From Cycas panzhihuaensis (lineage: Eukaryota; Cycadophyta), in NCBI GenBank assembly GCA_023213395.1, contig CM041465.1, forward strand, positions 141,367,741 through 141,431,740: a DNA stretch of 64,000 nucleotides, in the 5' to 3' direction. Positions within the stretch are counted from its first letter, which is position 1; each line of letters opens with the position of its first letter. Below the pieces are notes generated by a model that did no database searches, was not told the origin of the DNA, and worked only from the letters and a program-made list of their open reading frames with translations. Below, piece by piece: positions 31,879 to 47,970 of this stretch. The position numbers and the translations under genes are program-made.

Positions 31879-33849
31879 CCCCTCCCCCCCAGCCCTCTCC
31901 TCCTCTCTTTTTCCTTTTAAGTCATAATCCCTACTTCTATAAGCTCATTTAATCTATCTAGCCCTGGTTTAGAAAATACCTTTCTATCTTACTAATCTTA
32001 TTTTCTTGTATTCTCTTCTTCTTGCTTGTATCCCACTTCTTATAGTTCTCTTCCTTTTATATGATGTCTCTTATATCTCAAGTAGAATGCATACTTATCC
32101 TAAAAACTTAGTTCATAAAGTTTTAAAAGGAACTAAAGACTAACATATCTTCTCTTGCATCTGAGTAAGATATCACTATAATACTGAATCAAATGGCTTA
32201 GATGTGAGTGCAATCATTATTATTTGACTCTTAATTGATAGACAGCATGCCTCTAGCATAGTAAATAAGCAATCCTCTTCTACACCAACTGTAACTTTAC
32301 CACAAGATCAATATTCCTATCTTCGATTCAAATCTAAATAGAGACAACTCTCACACATGGATAAGTAAACTAGAATCGTACTCCTCCCTTAACCCAATGA
32401 CCAAAGAGGAAAAACTAACATTTGTATCTATTCATATAGAAGGTTGAGCATATCATTATTTTTGTTAGAAGCATGGGAATACCTAACAACTCAAATATGA
32501 ACACATTTCTCTACCTATTGTTTTTAATCAGTATGAAGAAACTTGGAACTAATATTTCTTCAATCAACTTACAAGACTAAAATAGGTGTTATCAATTGAA
32601 GCTTATACAAATAACTTTCAAAACATATAGAATCAATTCACCCAAAGATTGGACAAGTGAACTTGGGTCGACACTTATATCATAGGCTTAAAAGAGCACA
32701 TACAAATGTGCTAAAAACCCTTTAAAATTTTAAATCTCAAAGATGTGACATGAATGGCCAAAGTGATTGAGGCATAATTCATAATAGAAAGAACATCTTT
32801 TTTTCAAAGAGATCTTTCAGGCATCAATGACCATGATAAGTTGAATTCCCATGTTAATTATCTTAAGTGAATGACTCATAAAGACTTGCTATATAACAGC
32901 CTTAAAAAAAACTCATAAATAAGGTAATCCAAGTCCTACTAGTAGAGGCACATAGATGCAACACAACCAACCTTTATATCTAATGCTCATAAAAGTAGAC
33001 CCCCAAACATGGTAAAGTTTGCAAAGCCAAGAAAACAACCTTCACAATTGATCCTAGCCTATATATGGAAGATGACTTTGATTCTAAATAAGAATTTGAT
33101 GAAGAACCTCATTCAAACCCCTTCCAACTTTAGAACTAGAAGTCTCCTTATCTACAATAGTCTCCTCTTCATACCTTGAATTATTATGCATTAGAGGAAT
33201 ACTTAAGAAAACACTAATTACTATTCAGATTAATAACGACACATCACTAAACTTTATTAATATTCCTTTGGCTAGGTAATTAAATCTTTATATTATTCTA
33301 AATACTAGATTTACATGCTCCCTACCTAATCATTATAAACTTCATTATACTGGAACAATCAAGAGCCTTGTCATCCAAATTGGTATTTATAGGTTGGTCT
33401 AAATTTTTTATGTCTTATTTATCAATAGATCAAATGCTATTCTTAGAGTCTAGTGACTCTATACTTTAGGTATATATAGCATAATTAACTCTCCCACTAA
33501 TCCATTTATTTTATTTAAGGACCATATAGGGCAAACCCACAAACTCCATAGGATATAACGTCTCCCTAATAAATTAATTTTACCAAACTAAATGAGGAAA
33601 TAACTAAGTAAATAGGCTATATTATATGCATTAACAATATCTAAGCCCACATAAATATTCACTTAAATATCCAATGCATTCTTAATAAATATCATGCCAT
33701 TCCCCCCGCCCCCCCTGCCTGCTTGTCCTCCATTATATAGTGGTTGTTACTACACCATCAAGTTGAAAAATTCCCATGACCATACCAGTCTTTGGCCTTA
33801 TAGAAATTCTTATTTTCAAAAGAATGAGATAAAAAAATATCAATGAACT
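31879..33849 (+). pseudogene. G1 leader end, gag and protease region
   Basis: Resumes G1 after G2. Gag can be read in plus frames near 32,560-32,830: 'SIEAYTNNFQNI', 'IIGLKEHIQM' and 'LKDVT-MAKVIEA', matching the Retrotrans_gag pattern (…F..L…GL…I). The protease active site was not found with confidence between 33,100 and 33,850. Stops are frequent. Confidence 0.6.
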
Positions 33850-34975
33850 AATAAAAATGGGGGTAATTTGACCTAGTAAAATCCCATATGATGCCCCTAT
33901 TATGTTAATTCAAAAAAAGGATGGCTCATTTAGGTTGTATGTTGATTATCTTGAACTTAATAAAATAACTATAAAAAATAAGTTTCACACTCCACAAATT
34001 GATGACATGTTAGATAAGATACATGGTGACATAGTCTTTACATCTCTAATCAGGATATTATCAAACCCCCATTACACTTGAAGATTGATACAAAATTGCC
34101 TTTCAAACATTCCACAACCACTTTAAATTTTATGTTATACCTTTTCAGTTATGTAATACCATAGATATGTTTTAATTCCTAATGAACAAGGTATTTTTCA
34201 CATACCTTAAGAAATTTGTTATTATTTTATTCAATGATATTCTCATCTATAACATAGGCATGGCTATTCACACTTGCCATTTAGACATAATCCTAAAATT
34301 TTGGCTTAATACCAATTATATACTAAGGTCTCTAAATATAAGTTTGGTAAATCTAAACTATAATATCTTGGAAATATTATCTCTATAGAAGGTGTTTGAT
34401 TTGACCCTAATAAAATAGTGGTTATTACAAACCATCCAATCACAAAAAACTTTACCTAGTTATGTGCTTTAAAAGGGATTACTAGATTCTATATGCAGTT
34501 CATCAGGAATTATGCAACCTAATAGCACCATTAACCAATTTTATTTGGAAAGATTCTTTAATGGTGCCTTAGTAACACCATTAATTAATTTTCTCTACCA
34601 TACTAGTCATCTCTCAACCATTCTAACTAGAATGTAATGCATCAAGTTTTGTCTTAGATATGATGCTTATACAAAACTTACACCCAATTACTTTTAAAAG
34701 ACAAAAGCTTAAAGACCATGAGTGTAGGTTGTTAACCTACCAAAAGGAAATAAATACCATTCACCGTGCTATTAAGAAATGGTGACAATATCTCATTAGA
34801 TCAAAATTCATTATCTTAACCAATTGCTATAGGCTTTATCACCTATTAGACTAACTAGTTCTATATGAGGAATATGCCAAATGGGTTGAGCACCTTTAAG
34901 TTTTTGACTTCATGATCAATTATAAGAAAGGCCAAGATAATGTAGTAGAATATGCTCTTTCTTGCCTCCCAACTG
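33850..34975 (+). pseudogene. G1 reverse transcriptase and RNase H
   Basis: RT: 'PYDAPIMLIQKKDGSFRLYV' and '[20 protein letters not shown]' (33,880-34,010), then the active-site region 'VIILFNDILIYN' (about 34,217), where YxDD has become LFND, so the first catalytic aspartate is lost. RNase H: 'ECRLLTYQKEINTIHRAIKK' and 'RSKFIILTN', ending 'DNVVEYALSCLP' (34,710-34,980), in one frame with scattered stops. Confidence 0.78.
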
Positions 34976-35379
34976 ACCTATCCCTCATTCTTTCATAGGA
35001 ATCCTCTACTCATGCCATCTTCTCACCCCATTCCACATGGGTACAAGACCTAGCTCAAGATAACTAATCCTAGCTAGATTATAATAAATGGCCCAAAAAG
35101 TTTACACTAAGAAAAATTGGTCCATAGGGAACAATCTCCTTCCATATAGAAATAATATATTTATCCATCTAGCCTCCAATTTTATTTCTCGAGTCTTAAT
35201 AGAGAACCACTCTACTCCATTAGGAGGCTATTTTGAATTTGATAATACTTATCAATAAATTTGTTTTAACTTCTTCTGATCATACATGAAATCATCCATT
35301 CTATAATGTAATAAAGTTGATGCTAAAGTCTAATTAGGTTTATTATAACCGCTTTGCATTCTACAAGGGAAATGATAAA

Positions 35380-36000
35380 ATATTACCATGGACTTCAATA
35401 TGGGTCCACCTCTATCTACAAGGCATGACTCTATATTAGTGGTCATTGACCACTTGATAAAATACCCACACTTTTTATCAATCTACATTTCATATAAAAC
35501 ATTACGTATTGTATATCTATACCTCAAAACGATATCATATTTATATGGCTTTTTATCAACCATCATATGCAATTAAGATCCAAAGTTTATTAGCTCTTTT
35601 GAGGCTTAAGTACATTGCTCAATATAAGTTATGCCTATCACACCTAAATGAATGACCAATTAGAAGTTCTTAATAAAATACTAAAAACTTACTTACATCA
35701 TTATGCATCTGAATACTAGACCAGATGGTCATCATGGCTAGCCATAACAAAATACTGATATAATTCCTCTCACCACTCAACCATAAGGATGTCTTTATTT
35801 ATGGCTCTTTATAATTTTCCACCACCATTCCACCATATTTTAGTAACCAATCTTTGCACCATGGTCGTACAACAAAACCTATAATATATGGACTAAATTC
35901 TAAGCATCCTTAAGCAAAATTTAACCACAATCTAGAATTGAATGTGGCAATTAGCAAACCACCACCATTTGGATTACTCTTTTTCCATTGATGATCTTAT
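35380..36000 (+). pseudogene. G1 integrase core
   Basis: 'MDFNMGPPLS' and 'SILVVIDHLIKYPHF' from 35,388, then 'IICN-DPKFISSF' at about 35,565. The two aspartates are recognisable; the expected glutamate in the third motif ('MTN-KFLIKY', near 35,650) appears replaced. Strongly decayed. Confidence 0.72.
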
Positions 36001-36079
36001 GTTCCTATTCCATTAGTCATATAAGCAATAATCTCTAAAACATCATAGGAATCATAAGCCCAATCCTTGATACTATGGC

Positions 36080-36429
36080 CCTTATAAAGTCATATAATTT
36101 GTTGGTGAAGTAGCCTATGCTTTAGAATTCTTACCCAATACCAAGATTCATAATGTCTTCCATGTTTCCTATATCAAGAAATATTTTAGCAATGGTACAA
36201 CTCTATAAATTGTCCTTCCTATCTTGGATGAAGAACAAACTCTCATTATTCCCTTAGAATGCATCTTAGATAGTAGACATCATTATCTCTAGACCATGAT
36301 AATTATTGAGTATTTGGTGTAATGTGCTAGCTTTGAACTAGATGAGGTGACATGGGAATTAATAGATTTGATCAAGTAGCATCCATATCTCGTTTGCTTT
36401 GAGGATTCAACATTTCAATGAAGAGGACC
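36080..36429 (+). pseudogene. G1 integrase end with chromodomain
   Basis: 'VAYALEFLPNTKIHNVFHVS' then 'YIKKYF' (36,110-36,190), the linker, then 'ECILDSRHHYL', 'EYLV-CASFELDEVTWEL' and 'HPYLVCFEDSTF' (36,255-36,420). The W-x-G/S…ATWE-like and H-L-E-D pattern is that of a chromovirus chromodomain, which steers insertion to chromatin. It ends ten bases before the 3' LTR. Confidence 0.75.
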
Positions 36430-36826
36430 TATTACATGACCACATGCCATTAGTGAAACCAATATGCTAGTACTCATGGTTAAGATAACAAGAGGTTAAG
36501 TGCTAATCATTAACTTTTATGCATAGGCTATTAAAGTTATTAATGAAATATAAGGACATTTGGCGTACCAATAAGATTATAAGGAAAAGGCTCTCTTTTA
36601 TCTATTTAAGGGCCATAGATTATAGAGGAATGTTACTATATAATTATTTTCTCTTATGAGATTGGTACGCTAATACTCTTAAGTTCTCTTTTATGTCTAT
36701 TAGAGCTCATTGGTGTACCTTACTTATATAATTTAGTTCCTATTAATAATACAAGTGTTGCATTTCTTATTTATCTTTTCTATTATCATTTCTATATGTG
36801 AGCAAAATTGAGATAGTCACATCTCA
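36430..36826 (+). repeat. G1 3' LTR
   Basis: 397 bp, partner of 10,388-10,785, estimated 80-88 percent identical by eye, so G1 is old. Followed directly by H0 gag sequence. Confidence 0.8.
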
Positions 36827-36831
36827 CTAAT

Positions 36832-37036
36832 TAAGTGCTTTAGTATCTTTGTTTTCAAGTTTTGACATTTCCTATTCTCGATCAAGTGTTAATTAAACTA
36901 TAGGATAAATAGGTTTTGGAACTTTATACCCTTAAGAAATAGTATCCTATAAATTTCTAGGTTGCAAAGAAGTTTTGACTCTCCTTGACCACAAAAAATA
37001 TTTTTTACTATTAAACTTAGGAACCTTTAAAATTAA
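36832..37036 (-). pseudogene. H0 gag, N-terminal part
   Basis: Minus strand: 'VPKFNSKKYFLWSRRVKTSL', stop, 'DTIS', stop, 'GYKVPKP', then 'MSKLENKDTKALN' at the G1 junction. This is the copia gag start (P-K-F-x-G-x-N-F-x-x-W) and continues as '(Y)IYSTLDSNV' at 10,387. Four stops. Confidence 0.7.
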
Positions 37037-38446
37037 AAAAGATAAAGAATATTCAATTTTACAAATAGAAATCAACCATAATAGGTGTATGAATCAACCA
37101 CAAGTATTAGCAAGTAAGCACATCAATCCATCATACTTAGTATAGTAACCTATGTGAATTTTTCTTCTTAATTTTTTCTTATGATTCTAGTATAACACAT
37201 CAATATTATAGTGAAATTTATTTAAACATAGCATTAAAATATATCAAATCATAACTTAAAGTGTAATACTTAGTCAAAATTCCAACGGTTTAGATAATTT
37301 ATAAAATTATTTCCTAATTGAGAAGATATTAACAAAATAATGTAGGTACCTTTTTGTGGAAATAAAATTGAACTTGATAGGGTTTAGCCCCTCTCACTAG
37401 CTAATAGTTGGTCATATCATAGTTGTATATGATTAGGGGCTTAACCACTAGGGGGCTAGTGGTTAAGCCCCTAATCATAAACTCCAAAACATATTTCAAA
37501 TCAAATTTAATTAAACATAAACTTTGTAAAAATGATATAACCAATTTCAAATTTTGTGAAGTTATATGATCTTTAATGGGTAATTGGCAATGACTATTTT
37601 TCTGCAGATTTTCTCAAAGAACCATTTGATTATCTTCCATTCTTTAGATGAACTTTAGATTTCTCATATCAATGTCCTGATCTTTATTCTTCAACTTGGG
37701 TTAGCATGCGAGAGGATAGATAAAGTGATCACAGAAGAGGACAAGGAACTTATTATAGAGGTTGTGTGTATAAGCTTGCATCATGATCTTCACAAGTAAC
37801 AATTTGTAATGAAGAGTACTTAGTATAGGTTATGAAGATATATAGAGGACCTTCTTCAAATAGTGAGATGTTACATAGAGGTTCTTCAAGTAACAAAGGT
37901 TCAATAAGCAATGATCATGAAGACATAGAGGAGGTGATGGCTACACATATACAAGGGCTTCATAGTGTTAGTGGCACTCCCTCAAAAATAGGATGACTAT
38001 CATATAGGTGAGATTTAGTCTACAAGTAACAATCATAGATATGCTTCATAAAGTCACATGAATGAATGGAGCTTTAGGTAGGGTTTCACTATGATTTTGA
38101 GTGTAGATATCACAAATGTATTTTTATTGAATGGAGGAGTTACATAATACAGGGGTAGATTTCATAGCTCTCATAGTTATAGATTAGTATATAGGGCAAT
38201 TAAGTAAAGAGGGCCACCAGATAAAAAATGAGACCAAATAGAGCAAAGTGGAGAGAAACAAGCTCAAACAAAGTTAAACAATGTTTTGGTGTATATATAT
38301 AATGACTTCAAATGGTAACAAATGGAGTTTATTATTTGAATAAGTCAATAGTATCAAATGGTCTCCAAAGAACCTTAAAATGGATGACTTTTTATCATAT
38401 ACTTTTACAGGTTAGGGTTTCTATTTCAAATGCTTTCATTCACCTT
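37037..38446 (-). other. H0 untranslated leader
   Basis: No frame. It includes a 24-bp perfect hairpin (37,428-37,479). I did not find the T/C1 hairpin or B-box here, so H0 belongs to a separate gag-only family. Confidence 0.5.
37428..37479. repeat. 24-bp perfect inverted repeat with GGGG loop
   Basis: Arms 37,428-37,451 and 37,456-37,479 pair at all 24 positions (core AGGGGCTTAACCACTAG), separated by four G. A partial third copy of the arm (TTTAGCCCCTCTCACTAG) lies at about 37,383-37,400. A perfect stem inside an otherwise decayed element is notable. Confidence 0.8.
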
Positions 38447-38784
38447 GGCTTTGATACCATGTTAGAATTTATGAATTCATCCTAATAACATGATAAAGCA
38501 ATAATGGATAGAATAGTAAATGATTACTATAAATAAATAAATAATAGAATGTAATAAACATAAACAAAATAATACCAAGATCATGAATGATATCATAAGA
38601 TATCTTTATTTTTTGATTTTTTAGAATATTACATGATATACAATACAATCTTGTATACTAGTGATGTCTTTATATAGTAGAACTTGTTTTTGGTATGGGG
38701 CCTACTACTTTTATGGATTACATAGATAAATATGCATCAGCTAATTATCCCCTTATTTTTCTCTAATATGTTAATATTCTAACA
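38447..38784 (-). repeat. H0 PBS and 5' LTR
   Basis: PBS on the minus strand TGGTATCAAAGCC (38,459-38,447), directly abutting the LTR 38,460-38,784 (TGTTAGAATATTAAC start, 325 bp). Confidence 0.78.
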
Positions 38785-41700
38785 AAAGGTTGTCCATATA
38801 TGTGCACCTATAATATTAGACTACCAATCACTTATCGTATAAATCAATAATCAATACTTTTAACTCTATAAAATAAGGAGGAAAGACTAAGATCAACTAC
38901 CATCATGAAGAAGTAAAATAAATAAATAAGCTAAGTGTTACCTCTTTTGGGTGTAGCAGTAAAGGAAAATTTTGAGCTCTATATTGAGGTGATCTCGATA
39001 AGACTTACTCTATATATAAGGTCTATTCAAGCATTTTATTACTTAGTATATTTTACAAAATTCATTAGGAGCATTGAAGGAATGATTTTTAAAAGTGCTA
39101 TGGAAACTATTATTATTTGGCACTAAAGGGTTATTAAACAATAGAAATAATATGAAAGATAAAGTTATGTTTATCAAATAGAAGAATTTTTGGCATTTTA
39201 TACTTTGTATATAGAAGAACATCCATGTGAGAGAATCTCATATGGGAAGACGAAATGTAGGAAAATAAAAGGGATAAGTATTGCAATTCTTAAATATTCT
39301 TTTCCCACATAGAGGTCTTTTATGCTATACATTTTTTAAGAAAATGAGTTATCATGCAAGAAACAATAACTTGGGAATAATTGACATGGGAAACCCAAAG
39401 AGCAAAATAGTTCTCATGGGTAATCCTCCTATAAGGAGGCTTAGCTTTAAAAAGCACTTCTCAAAGAAATGGGATCCATATAAGAAAAATATGATATGGA
39501 TGAGAGCATGTAGGAAAAGAAAAGTTATCGACTATTCTTATAAAGTAGGTTCCCACACCCATGCTTATTCAAAGGAAATAATTCTAAAGAATAGACTCTT
39601 ATATGGAAAGAGTGAGTATGATAAAAGATCAAGCAACTTGTAGGAAATAAAAATACATGAAAAATAAACCCATTAGGACTCATAATAGAAATAAAGGAAA
39701 TAAGCAATGCCAATAGAGAAGACCATGTGAAAATTTAAATATAGGAAGGTAACAACGAAAGAGATAACACATTCTCACATAATTATTCTCCCATATGAAG
39801 TCTCTTCTTGCAATATCTTTTTGAAGAAATGCACATGTGAAAAAGGTCAATGTAAGAAGTGATCATACAAGGTTACATTTCTAAGAGTTGAAGTTTATAA
39901 GAACCTACACCTGAGAGTAGATTCTTAAGCTAACATATAGACTACATTAATATAGATACAATCTAGGCCCTTAATTCAAAAGATAATTTAAACTACAGCC
40001 ATCGATCTCCCATTACATATCATGATTAAAATCTAATTACTCGATGTGAGGTGATGGAGCCTTAAGGATTGTGGTAACATTGAAACATCATTAATATGAT
40101 TGTATGCTTGGCCTATAAGAAATAAACACACAATTATAAAGGCTATAAGACATGAAGTGAATATTAATCTACACCCCATACCCCCACCTCATCCTCATGG
40201 CTAAAAAATGACGTTCTATGGTAACAAAGATCATATAAGGTGTACAACCTATAGGTGGAGGAATTAGGATGTTAATTTGAATTATCTAATCAAAAAATAT
40301 TTCGCTCATAAGGGATCGAGAAGATATCATGGTGGATAATCATACATGAGATTCATAAGATGTGGTATATATATAATCATAGAATGGTCATGGGATGTAC
40401 AAATCTTATGATATTTCAAGGTTCATTTGGGTAAATAGTCAATTATGAAAAATTAAATTAACCCAAAATGAGTTAGTATGTAATGAGAAAGTAATCCCTT
40501 ATCTAGGATTACAATATGAGAAAATAATAGAATTTGATGTAGCAAAGTCAGACATAAGTGCATAAGAGGTAAAACCTAAAGGTAAAAATCTAGTTGCAAA
40601 GGCAACCATAAGTGGAGGATGGAAAGAATCATGGAGTTACATGTTATCCATTCATCCTCTATTGACAAGTATGCAATTAGGTGGTTGAAGCAAGGTTGGT
40701 ATATGATAGTTGAATCCTGGGTCTGCACACATGTGAAAGATTATATACCCCATTAGCCAACCTCAATAAGTTCCTCAACTAATTTCAAGCATAATGGCTA
40801 TCTTAATAATAGTGCATGGCTACATCTAATATAATCATAACTATTAAGACTACTTCAAAACTAGTACCCATAAGGCCTTTATAAGTCAAAATGCCTAAAA
40901 TATTTGTACTTTATGTGTAAGTTATACCATGATCTTGAACCATAGTTGGCTTTATGAGGTGGACGCTTAACTATTTTCCTAGATTTTTGCCCCTATTTCA
41001 ACTATTATACTAGATAAGAGAGGATCTTCAATTGTTTAAATTAGATAATGACATGTTCAAATATCACACCAAATATCTGATGAACCTACAACTATTACTT
41101 TGCCTTAAGGAGAGGCCCTTATACAAAATATAATTCTTAGAGGATTATAGGGACTTCTTAGCCAAGATTTTTTTCTAATTTTTCTTGTTCTTTTATATTT
41201 ATTTTTTCTTTTCTTATAAGATTTTTATTTTGCTTAATCTCTTTCATTTAGAGGTCATTTCTTCTCTTAAGGGGAGATTTAGTTAGAGAGGTTCTAAAGA
41301 GGAAATTAAATATGGCATTTTCGTTTAGATACTATAATAATTACATATTATTAAGAGGATACAAGCTTCATTATAAAGGGCCTCAAAAGTAAAATGATGT
41401 TAAAGTTTAAGCCTCTTTTGATAAGCATGGTTTGTTATTGAAAGGTCTTGGATTTTCTGTTATTTGGATATAGTTTTTATACCAAAAGATTGTTCTAGGT
41501 AACACTTTGTTCTTAATTTAGCATGTTATTATATCAGCTCATTATATTAGAATATTAAATTTATTCAATTATTCTATTCTCAATTTGTTAAGCACTTATC
41601 TCATAAAGTTAGGGTAAGAATGATTTTATGAGATAATTATGGTTTTCATGTGTAATGTATAAAAGTATAATTACTTATGAGTTTTTCTTCAATATTCTTC

Positions 41701-44599
41701 ATGACATCTATATTAAGACACATCAAAGTGTATGTTTAGGCTCTTTAGCTACGTATGGTGCCTTAATTTCAAAATATTTTAGAGTTTTAATCCTATGGTT
41801 TTCTTACTTTTTACATATTACTGGCAAAGAGTGTTTCGATTAAAAAGTTGGCACTTGTAAATTCAAAATTCAAACCATTCCAAGACCATAGGTAGTCTTT
41901 GCCTATTATTCTAGCCTAAATAAAATAAAACATCGACTCTTAAGATGAAAATGGTGAGGAGATGGATGATTAAGATGTCCTACTCTAGAATATTCTCAAT
42001 AAGGTTTATTAAATTCAATTAAGGGATTTCTCTACTTGAGCATTTCTATTCTTATCATGTGTTAAGCCTTCATTGAACTCACAGACTAAAATTCCCTAAA
42101 GTCATTCTAATATTGAACACAAGGGATAGATAAATCAGAAATACTAATTAAGAAAAGTAAAAGAAGAAAGAAAAATAGAGTAAGGAGGGATACTTAACAT
42201 CATCATCTGAGCCATCACTTTCATGAGGTGTATCCTAAACTAGTAGTTTGAAGCCCCTCCATCTACTTCTCCATCCCTATCATTAATTATTATGATCATT
42301 GAAGCCTCATCATGTACCACTATGAATCCCTTAACATCACACTCATCACCCCATTCCCTCCATATTTGGCCTTGATAACTAGGGACTCATCTACATCTAA
42401 CTCCCATGAAATCCCATCTTGGGGGCTTAGAATAAATTGGACCAATGATGAAGAGACCACATTCAATGTATAAATCCTCTAGGACATAAGCCCTCTCAAA
42501 CCTCCTTAGCAAAATCTTAACATCCACTAGTTTATCAATGTTAAGTCTAAATCTAATATGATAGAACCCTCATGAGGCTGAGTAGTAGGGAAATGGTCAA
42601 GGGAACATAACTAGAGCACTAAGTAATGGGAAAATCCTCTACTTCACTCAATCTAGATTGCACCTAAGAGATAGTGCATATTCACCATGATAAAGGAATC
42701 CTAATTGAACTACTCTCCAACATTACACTAGGGCACAACATACCTCAACCATTGGGAATCATAGTATAGCTCTATATATGGGATACTATAAGCATGAGGG
42801 TTTTCATAATTAGTTTTTATACTAGTAGAATATCAACTATAATAAACCAATTTACTATTGAGATCCCCTTACACCACCAAGCCCTCCATCTAATAAAGAA
42901 AGTGATAACAACTACTTAAGGCATTGTTTTATGATCCATAGTCCTTAAAATGAGGCGAACAAGGTAGTAGAGTATAAAGAATTCCTAAAATCTAATACAT
43001 GTCCCATATAGTAATCCATAGACCTATATATTAGGGAGGGTGGGGGAGGGGGGTGTAAATACCTATCACTAATGATCCTAGTCATTAATGAGGTTAACTA
43101 GAAATATCTAGTTAAAAATATATCACCTCAACCTATAAATATAATAAAGGTCACATCTCTTTAGGGTGGCCTAGGTCTTGTCATCCATGCTATTAACGAG
43201 ATGGATTATCTTAACACCCCATGAATTCCCTATTCATAAAATGAATAACCTTATGTATATGTAAAAAATAAAGTGAGTTAGATGTTAGCAATTAGAAGGA
43301 GTAGAAAGTACTAATATAAAGCAAATATTATGCAAGAAAACAAAAGAAATCTTTAAAAAATATATCATTTCAAGAATTAAAATGGTACACAAATATTCTA
43401 TTTTAAAAATTAAAATAGTATATTTTGAATTATTCTAAAATTTAGAACAATATAAATATATAGTTATAAGGCAAAATGGTATGTAAAATCAAATGATATG
43501 TACTATTATGATTCTTGCATACCAAAAAAATGAGGAAATTTTAAGAAAATTTTTAAAAATTTTAAATTCTAATTAGACAAAAATTTACATAGGAGCATTT
43601 TCATTAGGTTTATAGAAAATAAAATCCCAATTAAACCTCATTTTTCCAAAATATCTAATTTTATAGAAACCTTAATACTCAAGGTTTTACCTAAAAGCTA
43701 GAAAGAAATGATAAAATTTTGATGAAAAACTATTGGACCTTGTCCCTCAGTGACCATAGTTGAGTCATGATCTCACCAAAACTTGCTATATGAAAAACCA
43801 CTTCTCTAACTTCTTGAAATCAACACCCAATTACCAACATCTCACAAACAGATAATAACCTAAATCTAATAAACTAAATCATAAAAATAAATTGGGAATT
43901 AAAGGAATATAAATTTAAAATAAATTTATTTAAGCTATTTATGGAATATAATTTGTTAAAAATCCCTCATATTTCTTATAGTTAAAATGTTACCATGTGT
44001 AGGACAAATTTTAGAACCTTGAAATGATCAAATGAACCTAGTTTAAAGTTGCTTTGAAGTGTAATAAATTTGAGTTCATTGCTTGAAATACATACTACCC
44101 ATATATGCTTTCTCTTGGTCCTATCCTATAACTTTCCCTTTTATATAGCCAAAAGTAACTATTTTAAGCATTGAGCTTGAATTTAATAATAGTTTTGGCC
44201 TATTCCTCTTTGAGTGGTTGAGTGTCCACTTGAATTAAGCCCCTTATAGCCTCAATTATGAGATGTCCCCTAAGAAATATTAATATCTATAGTTAAAAGT
44301 CATGGTTTCAACCCTGGACTCATATTGGCCAATCACAAATGCTACTCCAACCTAGTGTATATACTTTAAAGTCCTATATGAGCTTACCTGCTTGTAATTC
44401 TATGGATATTTATATTCCTACCTAAAGGTCCTTTTACCATTCATCTATCAATTTTGCCAATAATTTAGCACTCTTGACTTAACTAATATTTACTTATTTA
44501 TTTTATATAGTCCTCATTATACTAAATAATTCATGGGATACCCAACTTACCCTTTTGTCCCCTTCCATATACATTCATTTCTTTAGATTGGGCTCTTAA

Positions 44600-44600
<1 letters not shown>
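38785..44600. other. 5.8 kb without a recognisable gene
   Basis: AT-rich with stops in every frame. The longest open frame (39,281-39,643, 120 codons) has no familiar motif and no conserved partner here. Motifs such as 'CACTTCTCAAAGAAATGG' and 'CCCATATGAAGTCTCTTCTTG' around 39,300-39,850 repeat loosely. A C/G-rich run lies at 43,035-43,055. Probably very old repeats. Confidence 0.5.
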
Positions 44601-47560
<2,960 letters not shown>

Positions 47561-47970
47561 TCCCTATTTTACAACACAGGTCTAAGGAGGTTCTATAGGC
47601 AAGGGGATAAATCTTTCCCAAATTTTAGGATTCCAACATTCAATAATCATTACATAGATAACTCATACATGTGCTTGATATTATGATTTCTATTTTTATT
47701 TCATTCTCATATCAATATATAAACTAATGTTTGCCTATTATGTGGTGATGTGTACATGCATTTATAGCCTAGAATGGTAAATAACTTTAGTGGTATAATA
47801 AAAACCATACACCTAGGCTCGATTTCATGAAAATGAATCCCCATTGTATCTTAAACCCACTTTGGCATCATTTTCTCCTTTGTTTGACATTTTTTTTTAT
47901 TGCAAAAATATTTATTTCTTTGTTGTCTTGCTTATATCATTGTGAAATCCTAAAATGTTTCATTTTTCAT

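Larger units (their letters stand above)
10388..36826 (+). mobile_element. G1: Ty3/gypsy chromovirus inserted in H0 gag, itself interrupted by T1 and G2
   Basis: 5' LTR 10,388-10,785, PBS 10,788, leader, gag about 32,500-32,830, pol 33,850-36,000, chromodomain near 36,240-36,420, 3' LTR 36,430-36,826. Net length without insertions is about 6.7 kb, normal for a chromovirus. Flanks are ATAAC and CTAAT; both differ by one base from ATAAT, the sequence expected in the uninterrupted H0 gag (Asn-Tyr-Ile codons), so the TSD can be inferred even though each copy has mutated once. All coding domains are heavily decayed. Confidence 0.75.
9189..38784 (-). mobile_element. H0: outermost gag-only LTR retrotransposon, split by G1
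   Basis: The element's own parts are the 3' LTR (9,189-9,508), the gag C-terminal part (9,723-10,387), the gag N-terminal part (36,832-37,036), a leader, the PBS (38,447-38,459) and the 5' LTR (38,460-38,784). Everything from 10,388 to 36,826 is later insertion, so H0 itself is only about 3.15 kb. Flanks are AAAAG on the left and AAAGG on the right, a TSD with one change. Gag is copia-like. There is no room for pol, so it was non-autonomous, of the kind described in plants as terminal-repeat retrotransposons with GAG (TR-GAG). Confidence 0.75.

Noticed and set aside
10388-36826. Two unrelated solo LTRs instead of one G1 element
   Set aside because: The PBS after the left LTR, the chromovirus pol just before the right LTR, and the H0 gag frame that joins across the outer edges all fit a single element.
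39281-39643. 120-codon open frame as a possible small gene
   Set aside because: No motif, no start context, and the surrounding loosely repeated text suggests chance in decayed repeat DNA.
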